49,624 bases of DNA from a virus (IMGVR_UViG_3300008120_000097:18283-67906), one strand, 5' to 3'. Positions 6,794 to 13,660 are shown, counted from the first letter of the stretch. Numbers and translations are program-made. Notes: generated from the letters alone by a model not told the origin.

Positions 6794-7725
6794 GCTGCAA
6801 CCAACTCCTCCTGAAATTGTTCCTGGTACATAAACTGATCAGTGGTTGTAATAATTTCTTGGTAAGCACGGAAGATTCGATCACCGGACTTAAGTAGATC
6901 AGCTACAACATCATCAGACGCAACGTTATGATGAACAATGTACTGGAAGCTGCGACCACCAAGATCCAAACCGTAATAAGAACAAACAAGATACGCAACT
7001 GACTCGGCTTCCAGTTCTTTGATCGAGGACGAGTCGTGCTCTTGGTACTCATCACGGTTGTGCAGAATAGCGTGACCAAGTTCATGCGCCATAACACTGA
7101 TCTGTGTTGCTTGGTTGAGATCTTTAGAAATCTCAATCTTGCTGGCGCGACCTTGATTGGCAAACCAACAGCGGCCAAGCGCCTGTCCCAAGCCATCTTG
7201 GCCAACTAACTGCGTCTCGACCCGACGCTGCTTTGCCAAGGCAATCATTCCATCCATGACAGCTTCAGAGATGTTTCCATCCAGCTGTGCCATCATAGTT
7301 GACGTATCTGGTTCGGGGATCGGATCCCCGTGGGTTTGATGGTGGTCGTAAACCTTGACTCCACGGAACCGAATAGCAATCTTATCGGGCGTGCCATCAG
7401 GCTTCCGAATGACATTGCCATTCTCGTCGCGCTTGTCAATCAACACTGGCGCAAGGATCCAAATCGGTTTGGTAAATTCTCCTTCCTTGAGTTGCCGATT
7501 AAATTTCTCGTTCCACTTAGTCCTGCCTGCAACAAATGGACTGAACGCCCAGCCACGCTTTTGTTGCGCAAGCATAATCAAGAGCTTGTTATTGAAGCTG
7601 TAATCATGGATCTGCCTGATGGCAGAAAGAAAACCAGTCCAATCTTTAGAATCAAGAACAGATTGGATACCAGCTTTCAAAGCTTCAAGCGCTTTGTCAG
7701 GAACCTTTGGTAGTTTGTTGTCCAT
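6790..7725 (-). CDS. ArdC-like / ImmA-type metallopeptidase, possible anti-restriction protein
   Basis: 311 residues with two domains. The N-terminal part (about 25-125; YSFNNKLLIMLAQQ, GRTKWNEKFNRQLKEGE, PIWILAPVL) matches the single-strand-DNA-binding region of ArdC-like proteins. The C-terminal part has a zinc peptidase HELGH at 214-218 with downstream acidic KELEAES near 236-242 as the likely third ligand. ArdC proteins of plasmids protect incoming DNA from host restriction, so an early anti-defence role is inferred. A 7-bp hairpin and a TTTGCACAC leader precede the ATG. The gene overlaps 6407-6793 by ATGA. Confidence 0.8.
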   Translation of the reverse strand: MDNKLPKVPDKALEALKAGIQSVLDSKDWTGFLSAIRQIHDYSFNNKLLIMLAQQKRGWAFSPFVAGRTKWNEKFNRQLKEGEFTKPIWILAPVLIDKRDENGNVIRKPDGTPDKIAIRFRGVKVYDHHQTHGDPIPEPDTSTMMAQLDGNISEAVMDGMIALAKQRRVETQLVGQDGLGQALGRCWFANQGRASKIEISKDLNQATQISVMAHELGHAILHNRDEYQEHDSSSIKELEAESVAYLVCSYYGLDLGGRSFQYIVHHNVASDDVVADLLKSGDRIFRAYQEIITTTDQFMYQEQFQEELVAA

Positions 7726-7733
7726 TGTGGTGT

Positions 7734-7780
7734 GTGCAAATACAACAAAGCCTGGGACTTACTCCAAAAGATGCCCAGGC
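7734..7780 (-). promoter_or_regulatory. Hairpin plus TTTGCAC leader before the ArdC-like gene
   Basis: GCCTGGG (7750-7756) pairs with CCCAGGC (7774-7780), 7 bp, immediately after the stop of the 7783-7938 gene. On the minus strand it is followed by TTTGTTGTA and TTTGCACACACCACA, then ATG. GTGCAAA on the plus strand is at 7734-7740. One of the best examples of the recurring leader cassette. Confidence 0.65.
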
Positions 7781-7782
7781 GT

Positions 7783-7938
7783 TTAATCACAGTCTGTGAT
7801 CTTAATGTGTTCTGGTACTTTCTCTAATGCACGGCGGATCAAGCGGAGGCAGTACGTGTACTCCCGCGTGTCTTGTCCGCCGTACACCAGATCTAACCAG
7901 GCTGCAAGAGCAGCTGTTTTGAGACTGTCATCATCCAT
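7783..7938 (-). CDS. Small protein with IRRALE(K)VPE signature, 51 aa
   Basis: A short gene from ATG at 7938 to TAA at 7783-7785: MDDDSLKTAALAAWLDLVYG and a C-terminal LIRRALEKVPEHI. The latter block matches TIRRALEALPDSI of the 6407-6793 protein, so the two appear related. Unknown function, predicted helical. It follows thyX by 27 nt and is the last gene of the thyX cluster, ending directly before a hairpin. Confidence 0.7.
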   Translation of the reverse strand: MDDDSLKTAALAAWLDLVYGGQDTREYTYCLRLIRRALEKVPEHIKITDCD

Positions 7939-7965
7939 GGGCTAACCCTGGAGCCAAACCTCATC

Positions 7966-8619
7966 TTAAATCTCCCAAGGATCGTTGTCGCCCAAAGCCT
8001 CAGCAATGGTTGGGAACTGCCCACAAAAGATTTTCTTGGCATCTTTTGCGATCTGCATGTGCTCCATTTGGGTCCCATGCTTTTCACGCAAAGCAATGTA
8101 GGTAATCCATGAACGCAAAGAACCGTTCATATAGATACGGGTAGGAGATGCAAGAGGAAGAATGTTACGTGCACATTCTTTTGCAACACCGCTACTAACC
8201 ATCTCCTTATAAAGATGTTCAGCTTCTTCAAAGAGTGAACTGATGCGGCGATAGTACTGACCAGTCATCTCTGCATCAAGATCATCTACAGAGTTCTGCC
8301 TGTTCTTTGTATCTTGGCGACGCAAATGTGGTACATAAGTTGAACCTAACAGATTGATATCTGCATAACGTTGGCTAAATTCCTGATACGAGAATGAACG
8401 ATGACGAATGATCTGCGCTGAGATTGCACGGGTTGTATGTATCTCTAAGCACATATTCGCCATTTCAAACGGCGACCAGTGGGAATGTTTGATTAAGTAA
8501 CGAAGCAACTTAGGAGCAGTCTCCATGTTGTTTTCGTTAGCTGGCGCTGATACACGGGCCATCTTTGTAATCAGGGCTTCTGCATCTGGAGTTGCCCAAA
8601 CAAGTTCAACAATGCTCAT
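7966..8619 (-). CDS. thyX: Flavin-dependent thymidylate synthase ThyX
   Basis: 217 residues, the usual ThyX size. The diagnostic RHRxxSxxxxSxR motif is present and intact as RHRSFSYQEFSQR (72-84), along with the C-terminal catalytic/substrate region NGSLRSWITYIALREKHGTQ. It methylates dUMP to dTMP using FAD and methylenetetrahydrofolate, supplying dTTP for phage replication. ATGA overlap with the preceding 8616-8792 gene shows translational coupling. Common in cyanophages. Confidence 0.97.
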   Translation of the reverse strand: MSIVELVWATPDAEALITKMARVSAPANENNMETAPKLLRYLIKHSHWSPFEMANMCLEIHTTRAISAQIIRHRSFSYQEFSQRYADINLLGSTYVPHLRRQDTKNRQNSVDDLDAEMTGQYYRRISSLFEEAEHLYKEMVSSGVAKECARNILPLASPTRIYMNGSLRSWITYIALREKHGTQMEHMQIAKDAKKIFCGQFPTIAEALGDNDPWEI

Positions 8620-8792
8620 TGGTCAGTAGGTTCGTCGGTCATTAGCATACAGGATAAACATGAAACTAAATGTTCTATGTCTTTCTTTTTAAAAGAATCA
8701 AAAGTAATAGCAAGAGAACCGCTACAGATTGAGAATGAATACTCATCTGTTAAAACATCAAAGCTTCCTGTTGCTTGAATAGGTTCTTCCAT
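8616..8792 (-). CDS. Hypothetical protein upstream of thyX, 58 aa
   Basis: ATG at 8792 (MEEPIQATGSFDVLTDEYSF) is chosen because it overlaps the previous stop as TGATG and has GAGGAG 5 nt upstream; a GTG two codons earlier is weaker. The 58 residues form a probable small beta/alpha fold (ICSGSLAITFDSF) with two Cys near SCLSC. Unknown function; it overlaps thyX by ATGA. Confidence 0.7.
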   Translation of the reverse strand: MEEPIQATGSFDVLTDEYSFSICSGSLAITFDSFKKKDIEHLVSCLSCMLMTDEPTDQ

Positions 8793-9049
8793 CAGCACTC
8801 CTCATGTTCAAACACAAGACGCTGACTGGCGTGATCACTAGGACGTACAGCTCCATCCCAAAGAACTTGAATCCATTTACGCTTGCAACCTTTGCCATCT
8901 TCTTTAATGAAGATGCCTTTAACTTCGCCTACCCTGGAAGCAAACACTACATGAGGTTTACTGGTTGGAGAGAGGGGACCGCCCATTCCCTTTTTGTTGT
9001 ACTTAACACGGTCACCAACTTTAAATTCGCGCCGGGCTTTGCCGCTCAT
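8792..9049 (-). CDS. SH3-like (KOW-type) small protein, paralogue of 9276-9596
   Basis: 85 residues beginning MSGKARREFKVGDRVKYNKK. FKVGDRV, VGEVKGIF, IQVLWDGAVRPSDHASQRL suggest a small beta-barrel of the SH3/KOW kind, similar to proteins that bind nucleic acid or protein partners. The 9276-9596 gene shares GDRV...VLWDG.(K/V).PS.H, so they are duplicates two genes apart. ATGA and TGATG overlaps on both sides. Confidence 0.72.
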   Translation of the reverse strand: MSGKARREFKVGDRVKYNKKGMGGPLSPTSKPHVVFASRVGEVKGIFIKEDGKGCKRKWIQVLWDGAVRPSDHASQRLVFEHEEC

Positions 9050-9279
9050 TGTTGTTTGCAGTGAAGGAAGTAATGATATCTAGAGTCCCAAGAATTGGTG
9101 TAACGAACTACATCACATCCTTGGTACTGCGTTATAACCTTGAACTCATCTTGTGACTTAGTTGGTTCACGGTTCCAGTTAACAATTGTTGCGACTACAA
9201 ATAAAGTAGAAGAAACAATTGCAAGAAAAACTACAGCCTGATTGCGAAACTGAATTAGTTTTTCATCATCCATGATCAT
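9046..9279 (-). CDS. Single-pass membrane protein, 77 aa
   Basis: After a short charged N-terminus (MIMDDEKLIQFRNQ) there is one clear membrane helix at about residues 15-33 (AVVFLAIVSSTLFVVATIV), followed by a polar ~40-residue tail with two Cys. It overlaps both neighbours by ATGA. A role at the host membrane is likely but nothing more specific can be said. Confidence 0.72.
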   Translation of the reverse strand: MIMDDEKLIQFRNQAVVFLAIVSSTLFVVATIVNWNREPTKSQDEFKVITQYQGCDVVRYTNSWDSRYHYFLHCKQQ

Positions 9280-9596
9280 TCAGTCAAAGCAAAATGATCT
9301 TGACGAAGTTGATCATACTCTTCTTCTAAACAAATACGCATTTGCGAATGTTGAGAAGGAGTTTTTAATCCGTCCCAGAGTACATTGACATAACATACTC
9401 TGCTGGTGCGACCGTTACTTGAAGTGAGTACACGAATGGTGTTATTGACAACAACACCACGTCGATGTGTTGTATATTTTGCTACAATCTTTCTTGATTC
9501 TTTACGGATAGCAGAAATGATCGACTGCTTAGGTCGTTCCGCTACCCGATCACCCGGCTGAAACTTCGGTTGAATCGTCTGCGGTTTTCTGGACAT
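9276..9596 (-). CDS. SH3-like (KOW-type) basic protein, paralogue of 8792-9049
   Basis: 106 residues, basic, with FQPGDRVAERPKQ near the N-terminus and YVNVLWDGLKTPSQHSQMRI near the C-terminus, matching the 8792-9049 protein. An insertion of about 25 residues (SAIRKESRKIVAKYTTHRRG) makes it longer. The fold is probably a small beta-barrel; nucleic acid binding is possible given the charge. Its start lies 47 nt inside the upstream gene. Confidence 0.72.
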   Translation of the reverse strand: MSRKPQTIQPKFQPGDRVAERPKQSIISAIRKESRKIVAKYTTHRRGVVVNNTIRVLTSSNGRTSRVCYVNVLWDGLKTPSQHSQMRICLEEEYDQLRQDHFALTE

Positions 9597-9771
9597 GATC
9601 AGTCAGGCCAAGTCGGTCGATGTACTCGCGAATCATGGTAGCAAAAGTTTCGTCAGTAAAATCTTTAATAAAGTTGTACTCAGGATGAGTCTCCTCGTCC
9701 CATTCAAAAGAAATAATGCCAGTCTCATCATCGATACTGACAGTAAGACCGGCATCGCTAGAGGTTTCCAT
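9550..9771 (-). CDS. Acidic small protein, first gene of the thyX cluster
   Basis: 73 residues, strongly acidic (METSSDAGLTVSIDDETGII), with two beta-strand-like stretches and a helix around DETFATMIREYIDRLGL. No family known to me. A 6-bp hairpin AGCAAC/GTTGCT (9775-9790) ends 3 nt before the ATG, leaving no place for a normal Shine-Dalgarno. The 3' end overlaps the next gene by 47 nt. Confidence 0.68.
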   Translation of the reverse strand: METSSDAGLTVSIDDETGIISFEWDEETHPEYNFIKDFTDETFATMIREYIDRLGLTDHVQKTADDSTEVSAG

Positions 9772-9774
9772 AGG

Positions 9775-9790
9775 AGCAACTAATGTTGCT
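9775..9790 (-). promoter_or_regulatory. Start-proximal hairpin before the thyX cluster
   Basis: AGCAAC (9775-9780) and GTTGCT (9785-9790) form a 6-bp stem with a 4-nt loop that ends 3 nt before the ATG at 9771. The ribosome site would be inside the stem. Confidence 0.5.
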
Positions 9791-9798
9791 TTATCTTA

Positions 9799-11376
9799 CT
9801 ACTCTTCAGCAATGCCAAGTGCTTGCTGTAAACAGCGTTCATAAATTTCCCGCTCACCAGGTTCCAGATTGGCGTTGAACGGCGAAACAGTCTGTCCCAC
9901 ATGGAGCATTCCCATGTTCAAGGTCAGAAGTGAGGTCAGCCACGGCTTCTGATTGCGCTCAGCAAAGACCAAGAAGGCGCTGCGGTTAAGCACACGCTCA
10001 TCGTAACCAGCAGAGCCAACGCAGTTACGGACAGCCTTGCCCCAGCGAATAACCTCATGGTTTGTTTCTGGTTGAAACATACGGATTGTTCCAGCTTCTG
10101 TTTCAAATGTTATAGGATGAGGAATTAAATCCATAGGCAAGTTCTTCAACCGGTTGTCCATTTGAAGAGTGATGCCAACGTAATGATCATGAACATCTAG
10201 CAGACGCCAACGCTTAGGCTCCTTAAGGTATTCAGGATTTGGATTAGTGAGATAACTAATTCGTTGCCATACCTTAACTAGCATCTCCATGGTGTCACGA
10301 ATTGTATTGTCGTAATCACGCTTTTGTTTGGTCTGAATCTCCTCTAAGATCCAGTTAACAAACATCTGTGGCGTTAGCTTGGAGCGTAACCACTCCATAA
10401 AATTCTGACTAAGTGCATCTCCTATGTAATCAAGTTTATGAAAAATTCCCCATGTTGACCAACGAGATGAGAAATCATATTCACTCATTTGATTATAAAG
10501 ATGAACAGAGCGATCATACTCATCAGGAAATACAGTGAGAAATAGATAGACGTAACTAAATTTGTGGATAATACGCTGAGTATTTACATGCTCAGTAAGA
10601 ACATTTTGTTTAAGTAAAGCTGCTTCTTTCCTTACTTCATTTTGATAAAACTTACTATTGATAATTATGCTGTTGGTTTTAAGATTTACTTGCGCTTCTG
10701 TTAAGGCATGCATATTTTGATTGACCAACCACTTAGCAGGATAAAAAGAATGTTCATCTTCAGCTAAGAAATACTGTTGATAAAAGAAATTAACTACGCC
10801 ATACATCTCAAGGTCTGTAGCAACCTTTAGCCTATTATGTGTAGGTGGTAGTTCAACCTGGTTCATAACTGCAGAGATAAAAGAACTGAAAGCATCAGAA
10901 CGTTTTTGTTCAGCTTTGTAACGATACATAAAAGGATTCTGTCTTACAGTATGAAAATCTTTCAGTGAAGAATCAGAACGGAATTGGTTATACTCATCAT
11001 CTGCAAATGTTTCATCCCAATATCGAAGGATGATTGGACATTCTTTATTACCTACTTTCCAGCAATACCAAGCTTCAACTTTTGTTTGTGGACATTTATC
11101 CCAAGCAACTAAGTACCTGGTGTTTATCGGATTGACGTTACTATATATCGTTTGATAACGCAACGGAATCGGAGAATAACAAAGTTCTTCATAGATCTCG
11201 TAGACTTCATCTACTGTTAGATCAAAGAAAATTTCAGGACAAGGAAAAGAAAGTTTTGTTTTACGCTTTAAACGATTACTAACTTCTTTTCGTTCTCTCT
11301 TAGGCTTGATAACTTTAAGTGTCTGGTCATAATCAACCAGTTTGTTTGCAAGTTCAGTCGGAAGACGAAATTCCAT
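9799..11376 (-). CDS. PcfJ-like protein
   Basis: 525 residues from the ATG at 11376; a 78-nt upstream extension is open but contains a terminator hairpin, so it is rejected. The C-terminal region (about 430-520) matches PcfJ-like proteins: IRMFQPETNHEVIRWGKAV, RNCVGSAGY, SAFLVFAERNQKPWLTSL and LHVGQTVSPFNANLEPGE. PcfJ proteins occur on conjugative elements and phages; function is unclear. The N-terminal ~400 residues are helical and aromatic-rich with no known domain. Leader: GCCCTC/GAGGGC hairpin, T6, CTTTGCACATTTCACACC, ATG. Confidence 0.75.
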   Translation of the reverse strand: MEFRLPTELANKLVDYDQTLKVIKPKRERKEVSNRLKRKTKLSFPCPEIFFDLTVDEVYEIYEELCYSPIPLRYQTIYSNVNPINTRYLVAWDKCPQTKVEAWYCWKVGNKECPIILRYWDETFADDEYNQFRSDSSLKDFHTVRQNPFMYRYKAEQKRSDAFSSFISAVMNQVELPPTHNRLKVATDLEMYGVVNFFYQQYFLAEDEHSFYPAKWLVNQNMHALTEAQVNLKTNSIIINSKFYQNEVRKEAALLKQNVLTEHVNTQRIIHKFSYVYLFLTVFPDEYDRSVHLYNQMSEYDFSSRWSTWGIFHKLDYIGDALSQNFMEWLRSKLTPQMFVNWILEEIQTKQKRDYDNTIRDTMEMLVKVWQRISYLTNPNPEYLKEPKRWRLLDVHDHYVGITLQMDNRLKNLPMDLIPHPITFETEAGTIRMFQPETNHEVIRWGKAVRNCVGSAGYDERVLNRSAFLVFAERNQKPWLTSLLTLNMGMLHVGQTVSPFNANLEPGEREIYERCLQQALGIAEE

Positions 11377-11386
11377 GGTGTGAAAT

Positions 11387-11417
11387 GTGCAAAGAAAAAA
11401 GCCCTCACTAGGAGGGC
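11387..11417 (-). terminator. Terminator hairpin plus TTTGCAC leader before the PcfJ-like gene
   Basis: GCCCTC (11401-11406) and GAGGGC (11412-11417) form a 6-bp GC-rich stem with T6 after it on the minus strand: a classic rho-independent terminator. The stop codon of the upstream gene (11408-11410) lies inside the hairpin. GTGCAAA (11387-11393) and the ATG follow at once, so no separate promoter fits between. Confidence 0.72.
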
Positions 11418-11800
11418 ATTGTGTTTTTGATCCAGGTTCGAACTGTTGTTTCACCTACATCCAATTGCTTAGCAATGGCTCTATAGGTAAGACCCTCTCT
11501 CCTTAGTTGGTGGCAGATTTGTAGCTTAGTCTCTTGAGGAGATGATCTGATGTAGCTACCAATTTCACCTTCATCTACATCAGTAAAAAGTTGATGTTGA
11601 TGTGCCTTTGGTTTTGGCTTAGGTAGCTGAACCGGCTTAGGAAGGTGAACTGCTAAGACACCAGTGATACGGATGGAGCGTGCACCAGGATGAGAAGCAA
11701 GTGCTTTGTCTTGAGCATCGACTCCATCACGTGCTCTGATCTTAGAAGCTACAGGCTTTCCATCACCATATTGGATCAAGATGCTGTAAGTTTTTTCCAT
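11408..11800 (-). CDS. Helix-turn-helix protein
   Basis: 130 residues. The N-terminal half is beta-rich (ILIQYGDGKPVASKIRARDG) and Pro/Lys-rich. The C-terminal 35 residues form a helix-turn-helix: LRREGLTYRAIAKQLDVGET then TVRTWIKN, like Tn3-resolvase/HTH_23 domains. It probably binds DNA and may regulate phage genes. Its ATG overlaps the stop of the upstream HTH gene by one base (TGATG), so the two HTH proteins are made together. Confidence 0.78.
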   Translation of the reverse strand: MEKTYSILIQYGDGKPVASKIRARDGVDAQDKALASHPGARSIRITGVLAVHLPKPVQLPKPKPKAHQHQLFTDVDEGEIGSYIRSSPQETKLQICHQLRREGLTYRAIAKQLDVGETTVRTWIKNTMPS

Positions 11801-12228
11801 CAGATCTTAACGTGCTTCCAGCTAACGTTGTCAATGACGTTCTTCACTGTGGCAGGATGAACGTTATAAGCTTTAGCAATCTCTGTGAAGAGAGCTTGGC
11901 GTGTACGAAAGCTCTTAGCGAACTTAGGATCGCTGATCATTAAACGGATTTCACGAACGGCTTGCTCGTTGAGCTTGGCCATCCCGTTCAACTCACCAAC
12001 ACGCTTATCGCCACCAGGCAGATGAATGCCTTGACGAGAAGAGCGAGGCATCTTGACAGACGTAGCTGCCACCTGGGGGAGAACCTGACGCAAAGGAGCA
12101 GTAATACGGATCTTCTCTTCCCCACGCTGCGCGGTGAGAATGATTTGACCGTCCTGCACGTCGATGCTAGGAGCATCAGCGTCGGAGAGTTCGAGCAGTT
12201 GAACAGGCTGGAAATTAAATGGGGCCAT
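11800..12228 (-). CDS. Helix-turn-helix DNA-binding protein
   Basis: 142 residues. Residues 1-60 are an acidic beta-rich region (VQLLELSDADAPSIDV). The C-terminal 65 residues follow the phage HTH pattern KLNEQAVREIRLM, LFTEIAKAYNVHPATVKNV, then a final WKHVK, similar to domains found beside HNH endonucleases and in phage regulators. It heads a cluster with the second HTH gene, and lies below a 366-nt gene-free, A/T-rich region that may be its control region. Leader: CATTTGCACACCAACC, ATG. Confidence 0.78.
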   Translation of the reverse strand: MAPFNFQPVQLLELSDADAPSIDVQDGQIILTAQRGEEKIRITAPLRQVLPQVAATSVKMPRSSRQGIHLPGGDKRVGELNGMAKLNEQAVREIRLMISDPKFAKSFRTRQALFTEIAKAYNVHPATVKNVIDNVSWKHVKI

Positions 12229-12594
12229 GGTTGGTGTGCAAATGAATTTGCGCCGTTTGCTTGCGCATCGTAGCGGGACTTGTCTAAACTGACAATGCAG
12301 CTTCAGAAAGGAATCCTGAAGACTGTGTGTGCAAAGCAGGAACTGGATCGGGGTGGTGCCCGGTCCATTTTTTTATCTATGGATTGGTACATGTGTATTT
12401 ATATTGTGTATTAGGTATTGGTTCTATGTTGTATATATCTAATATTCTTACGTGGCGGTGGGCCGTTCTCCAAGAGAACCTTTTCAATATTTATTTGCAA
12501 AATAAAATGAAGCCACTCAGTAGTACTGGTAGCTTGATCAAATAGATTTAATTGTTTATTGGATTATTTATATTGTCTTAATGATTCTTTTGTT
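12229..12594. promoter_or_regulatory. 366-nt gene-free region before the HTH genes
   Basis: It contains two GTGCAAA boxes (12236-12242 and 12329-12335), hairpins GCAAA/TTTGC (12238-12251), CTTCAG/CTGAAG (12301-12321) and GTTCTC/GAGAAC (12465-12479), a plus-strand terminator (12344-12374), and a run from about 12375 to 12594 that is markedly A/T-rich. A small plus-strand frame at 12327-12545 is not convincing. This is a good candidate for an operator or control region of the two HTH proteins, or for a small plus-strand RNA ending at 12374. Confidence 0.5.
12344..12374 (+). terminator. Strong rho-independent terminator on the plus strand
   Basis: TGGATCGGG (12344-12352) pairs with CCCGGTCCA (12359-12367) over 9 bp with one T-G wobble, 6-nt loop, followed by T7. 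No annotated plus-strand gene ends here, so a short antisense or regulatory RNA is implied. Confidence 0.65.
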
Positions 12595-12777
12595 TCAGCA
12601 GTCGTCACGAGATAAATCTTTTTTGTACTCGTAAAGACCGCGATAAAAACAACCCATTATAAAGTTTCTAAAATCTGTTTCGTTCCTAACAATGCCGAGT
12701 CCTTTAAGAGTTGTCAGCAAGCTTGCAATAGAAAGACGCTGATCATCACTTAAAGTTAAATAATCTTTGTCGGACAT
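12595..12777 (-). CDS. Hypothetical helical protein, 60 aa
   Basis: MSDKDYLTLSDDQRLSIASL starts a 60-residue acidic protein with one long helix (SLLTTLKGLGIVRNETDF) and a C-terminal Asp/Lys-rich tail. Its start is preceded by ATTTGCATTCCC, a weak version of the TTTGCAC leader. No function can be assigned. Confidence 0.6.
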   Translation of the reverse strand: MSDKDYLTLSDDQRLSIASLLTTLKGLGIVRNETDFRNFIMGCFYRGLYEYKKDLSRDDC

Positions 12778-12841
12778 GGGAATGCAAATGCATTACTCAT
12801 TGTAGTCTACCGAACAGGTTACTCAATCATTGTTAGGAAGA

Positions 12842-13090
12842 TCACATCTCTTCAAAGTAAAGGAATTTTTTAATCTCCTTCTCACTAGCAGAGAGTAACT
12901 TCTCAATAGTTTTTAATTTCTTTTCTGCAGATAAGGCACGGTTGCTCCAATAGGTTAAGTGTTGATTGGTTTCAGTTAGTTGTGACTCCAGTGCGTTCTG
13001 AAAGATTGCACTGGGACTGATATCAAATCCAGATGATTTCCACCTGGCGTGCATCTCGTCTGGGATACTAACTGATAGAACGACGGCCAT
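12842..13090 (-). CDS. Ribbon-helix-helix (antitoxin/CopG-like) protein with coiled coil
   Basis: 82 residues. The start, MAVVLSVSIPDEMHARWKSS, followed by ISPSAIFQNALESQL, has the strand-helix-helix pattern of ribbon-helix-helix DNA-binding proteins. The rest (NRALSAEKKLKTIEKLLSAS) is a probable coiled coil for dimerisation. No toxin-like partner is adjacent, so a regulatory role in the phage is more likely than a toxin-antitoxin pair. The ATG immediately follows a perfect 11-bp terminator hairpin and T6. Confidence 0.68.
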   Translation of the reverse strand: MAVVLSVSIPDEMHARWKSSGFDISPSAIFQNALESQLTETNQHLTYWSNRALSAEKKLKTIEKLLSASEKEIKKFLYFEEM

Positions 13091-13129
13091 AAAAAATCTG
13101 TGTTACCTCGATACAAGATAACACAGATT
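13091..13129 (-). terminator. Perfect terminator abutting a start codon
   Basis: AATCTGTGTTA (13095-13105) and TAACACAGATT (13119-13129) form a perfect 11-bp stem with a 13-nt loop. On the minus strand it runs into six Ts and then directly into the ATG at 13090. It looks like a factor-independent terminator yet leaves no room for a ribosome site or promoter. Confidence 0.75.
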
Positions 13130-13152
13130 CGCATGTATTCAATTAAGTTGGA

Positions 13153-13362
13153 TCAGTGTTCGACCCAATCTAAAACTTTGTTTCCACCTGGCGATAGAGT
13201 GGATACTAGAGGAACTGGTTCAGCTACTGCAAGCCCGTCGTTGATGAGGCGCATTGCGTTAGAGAACTCAATGGCATCATCTAGATTAGGGAAAGCAGGA
13301 GCGAAGGTACCCACATCAGCATGATGCATCATAACGATGTAGGCAGTCACAGGAAGTTTCAT
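13153..13362 (-). CDS. Hypothetical protein, 69 aa
   Basis: MKLPVTAYIVMMHHADVGTF starts a 69-residue protein with PNLDDAIEFSNAMRLINDGL and PLVSTLSPGGNKVLDWVEH. Probably alpha/beta; no known domain. A GGAGGCA/TGCCTCC hairpin lies 21 nt upstream of the ATG. Its stop is followed by the 13091-13129 terminator. Confidence 0.66.
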   Translation of the reverse strand: MKLPVTAYIVMMHHADVGTFAPAFPNLDDAIEFSNAMRLINDGLAVAEPVPLVSTLSPGGNKVLDWVEH

Positions 13363-13383
13363 TTGGGTGGAGTTGGTTCTCCA

Positions 13384-13407
13384 GGAGGCAGTGACGAGGA
13401 TGCCTCC
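13384..13407 (-). terminator. Intercistronic hairpin before 13362 gene
   Basis: GGAGGCA (13384-13390) and TGCCTCC (13401-13407), a perfect 7-bp stem with 10-nt loop, between the stop of the 13418-13585 gene and the next ATG. The leader carries no T-tract but ends CCAACTCCACCCAA-ATG. Confidence 0.55.
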
Positions 13408-13417
13408 CAGAGTGAGC

Positions 13418-13585
13418 TTAAACTAGCATGAATGGGCCGCTCTTGTAGAAAAGACTGGGGTTGTCTTTTACTGCTTGATCAGCTTCTTCGTGGTTGGTGA
13501 TCTTGATGATTTCACTCTTGCCATCAGGACGTTGAGCAAGGACTGCCCAGGCAAGCTTTCCAGCTGGCGACATATTGGATTCCAT
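13418..13585 (-). CDS. Small protein, 55 aa
   Basis: A complete short frame from ATG at 13585 to TAA at 13418-13420: MESNMSPAGKLAWAVLAQRP, then DGKSEIIKITNHEEADQAVK and a C-terminal FYKSGPFMLV. Pattern of two strands, a helix and a strand suggests a small alpha/beta fold. Unknown function. The leader contains the long inverted repeat at 13661-13708. Confidence 0.62.
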   Translation of the reverse strand: MESNMSPAGKLAWAVLAQRPDGKSEIIKITNHEEADQAVKDNPSLFYKSGPFMLV

Positions 13586-13660
13586 GAGAAATATTCTTCA
13601 TCCGGTAATTAATTATGAAGGGCACAAACCTGTCCAAGTGCAGTGTCTTGTAAAGGTGGA

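Noticed and set aside
9799-11454. Longer start for the PcfJ-like gene
   Set aside because: The extra 26 codons include the terminator hairpin and T6 and overlap the upstream gene; the ATG at 11376 has the conserved leader.
12327-12545. Plus-strand protein of 72 residues in the A/T-rich gap
   Set aside because: Composition is typical of random A/T-rich DNA, a terminator lies inside it and there is no ribosome site.
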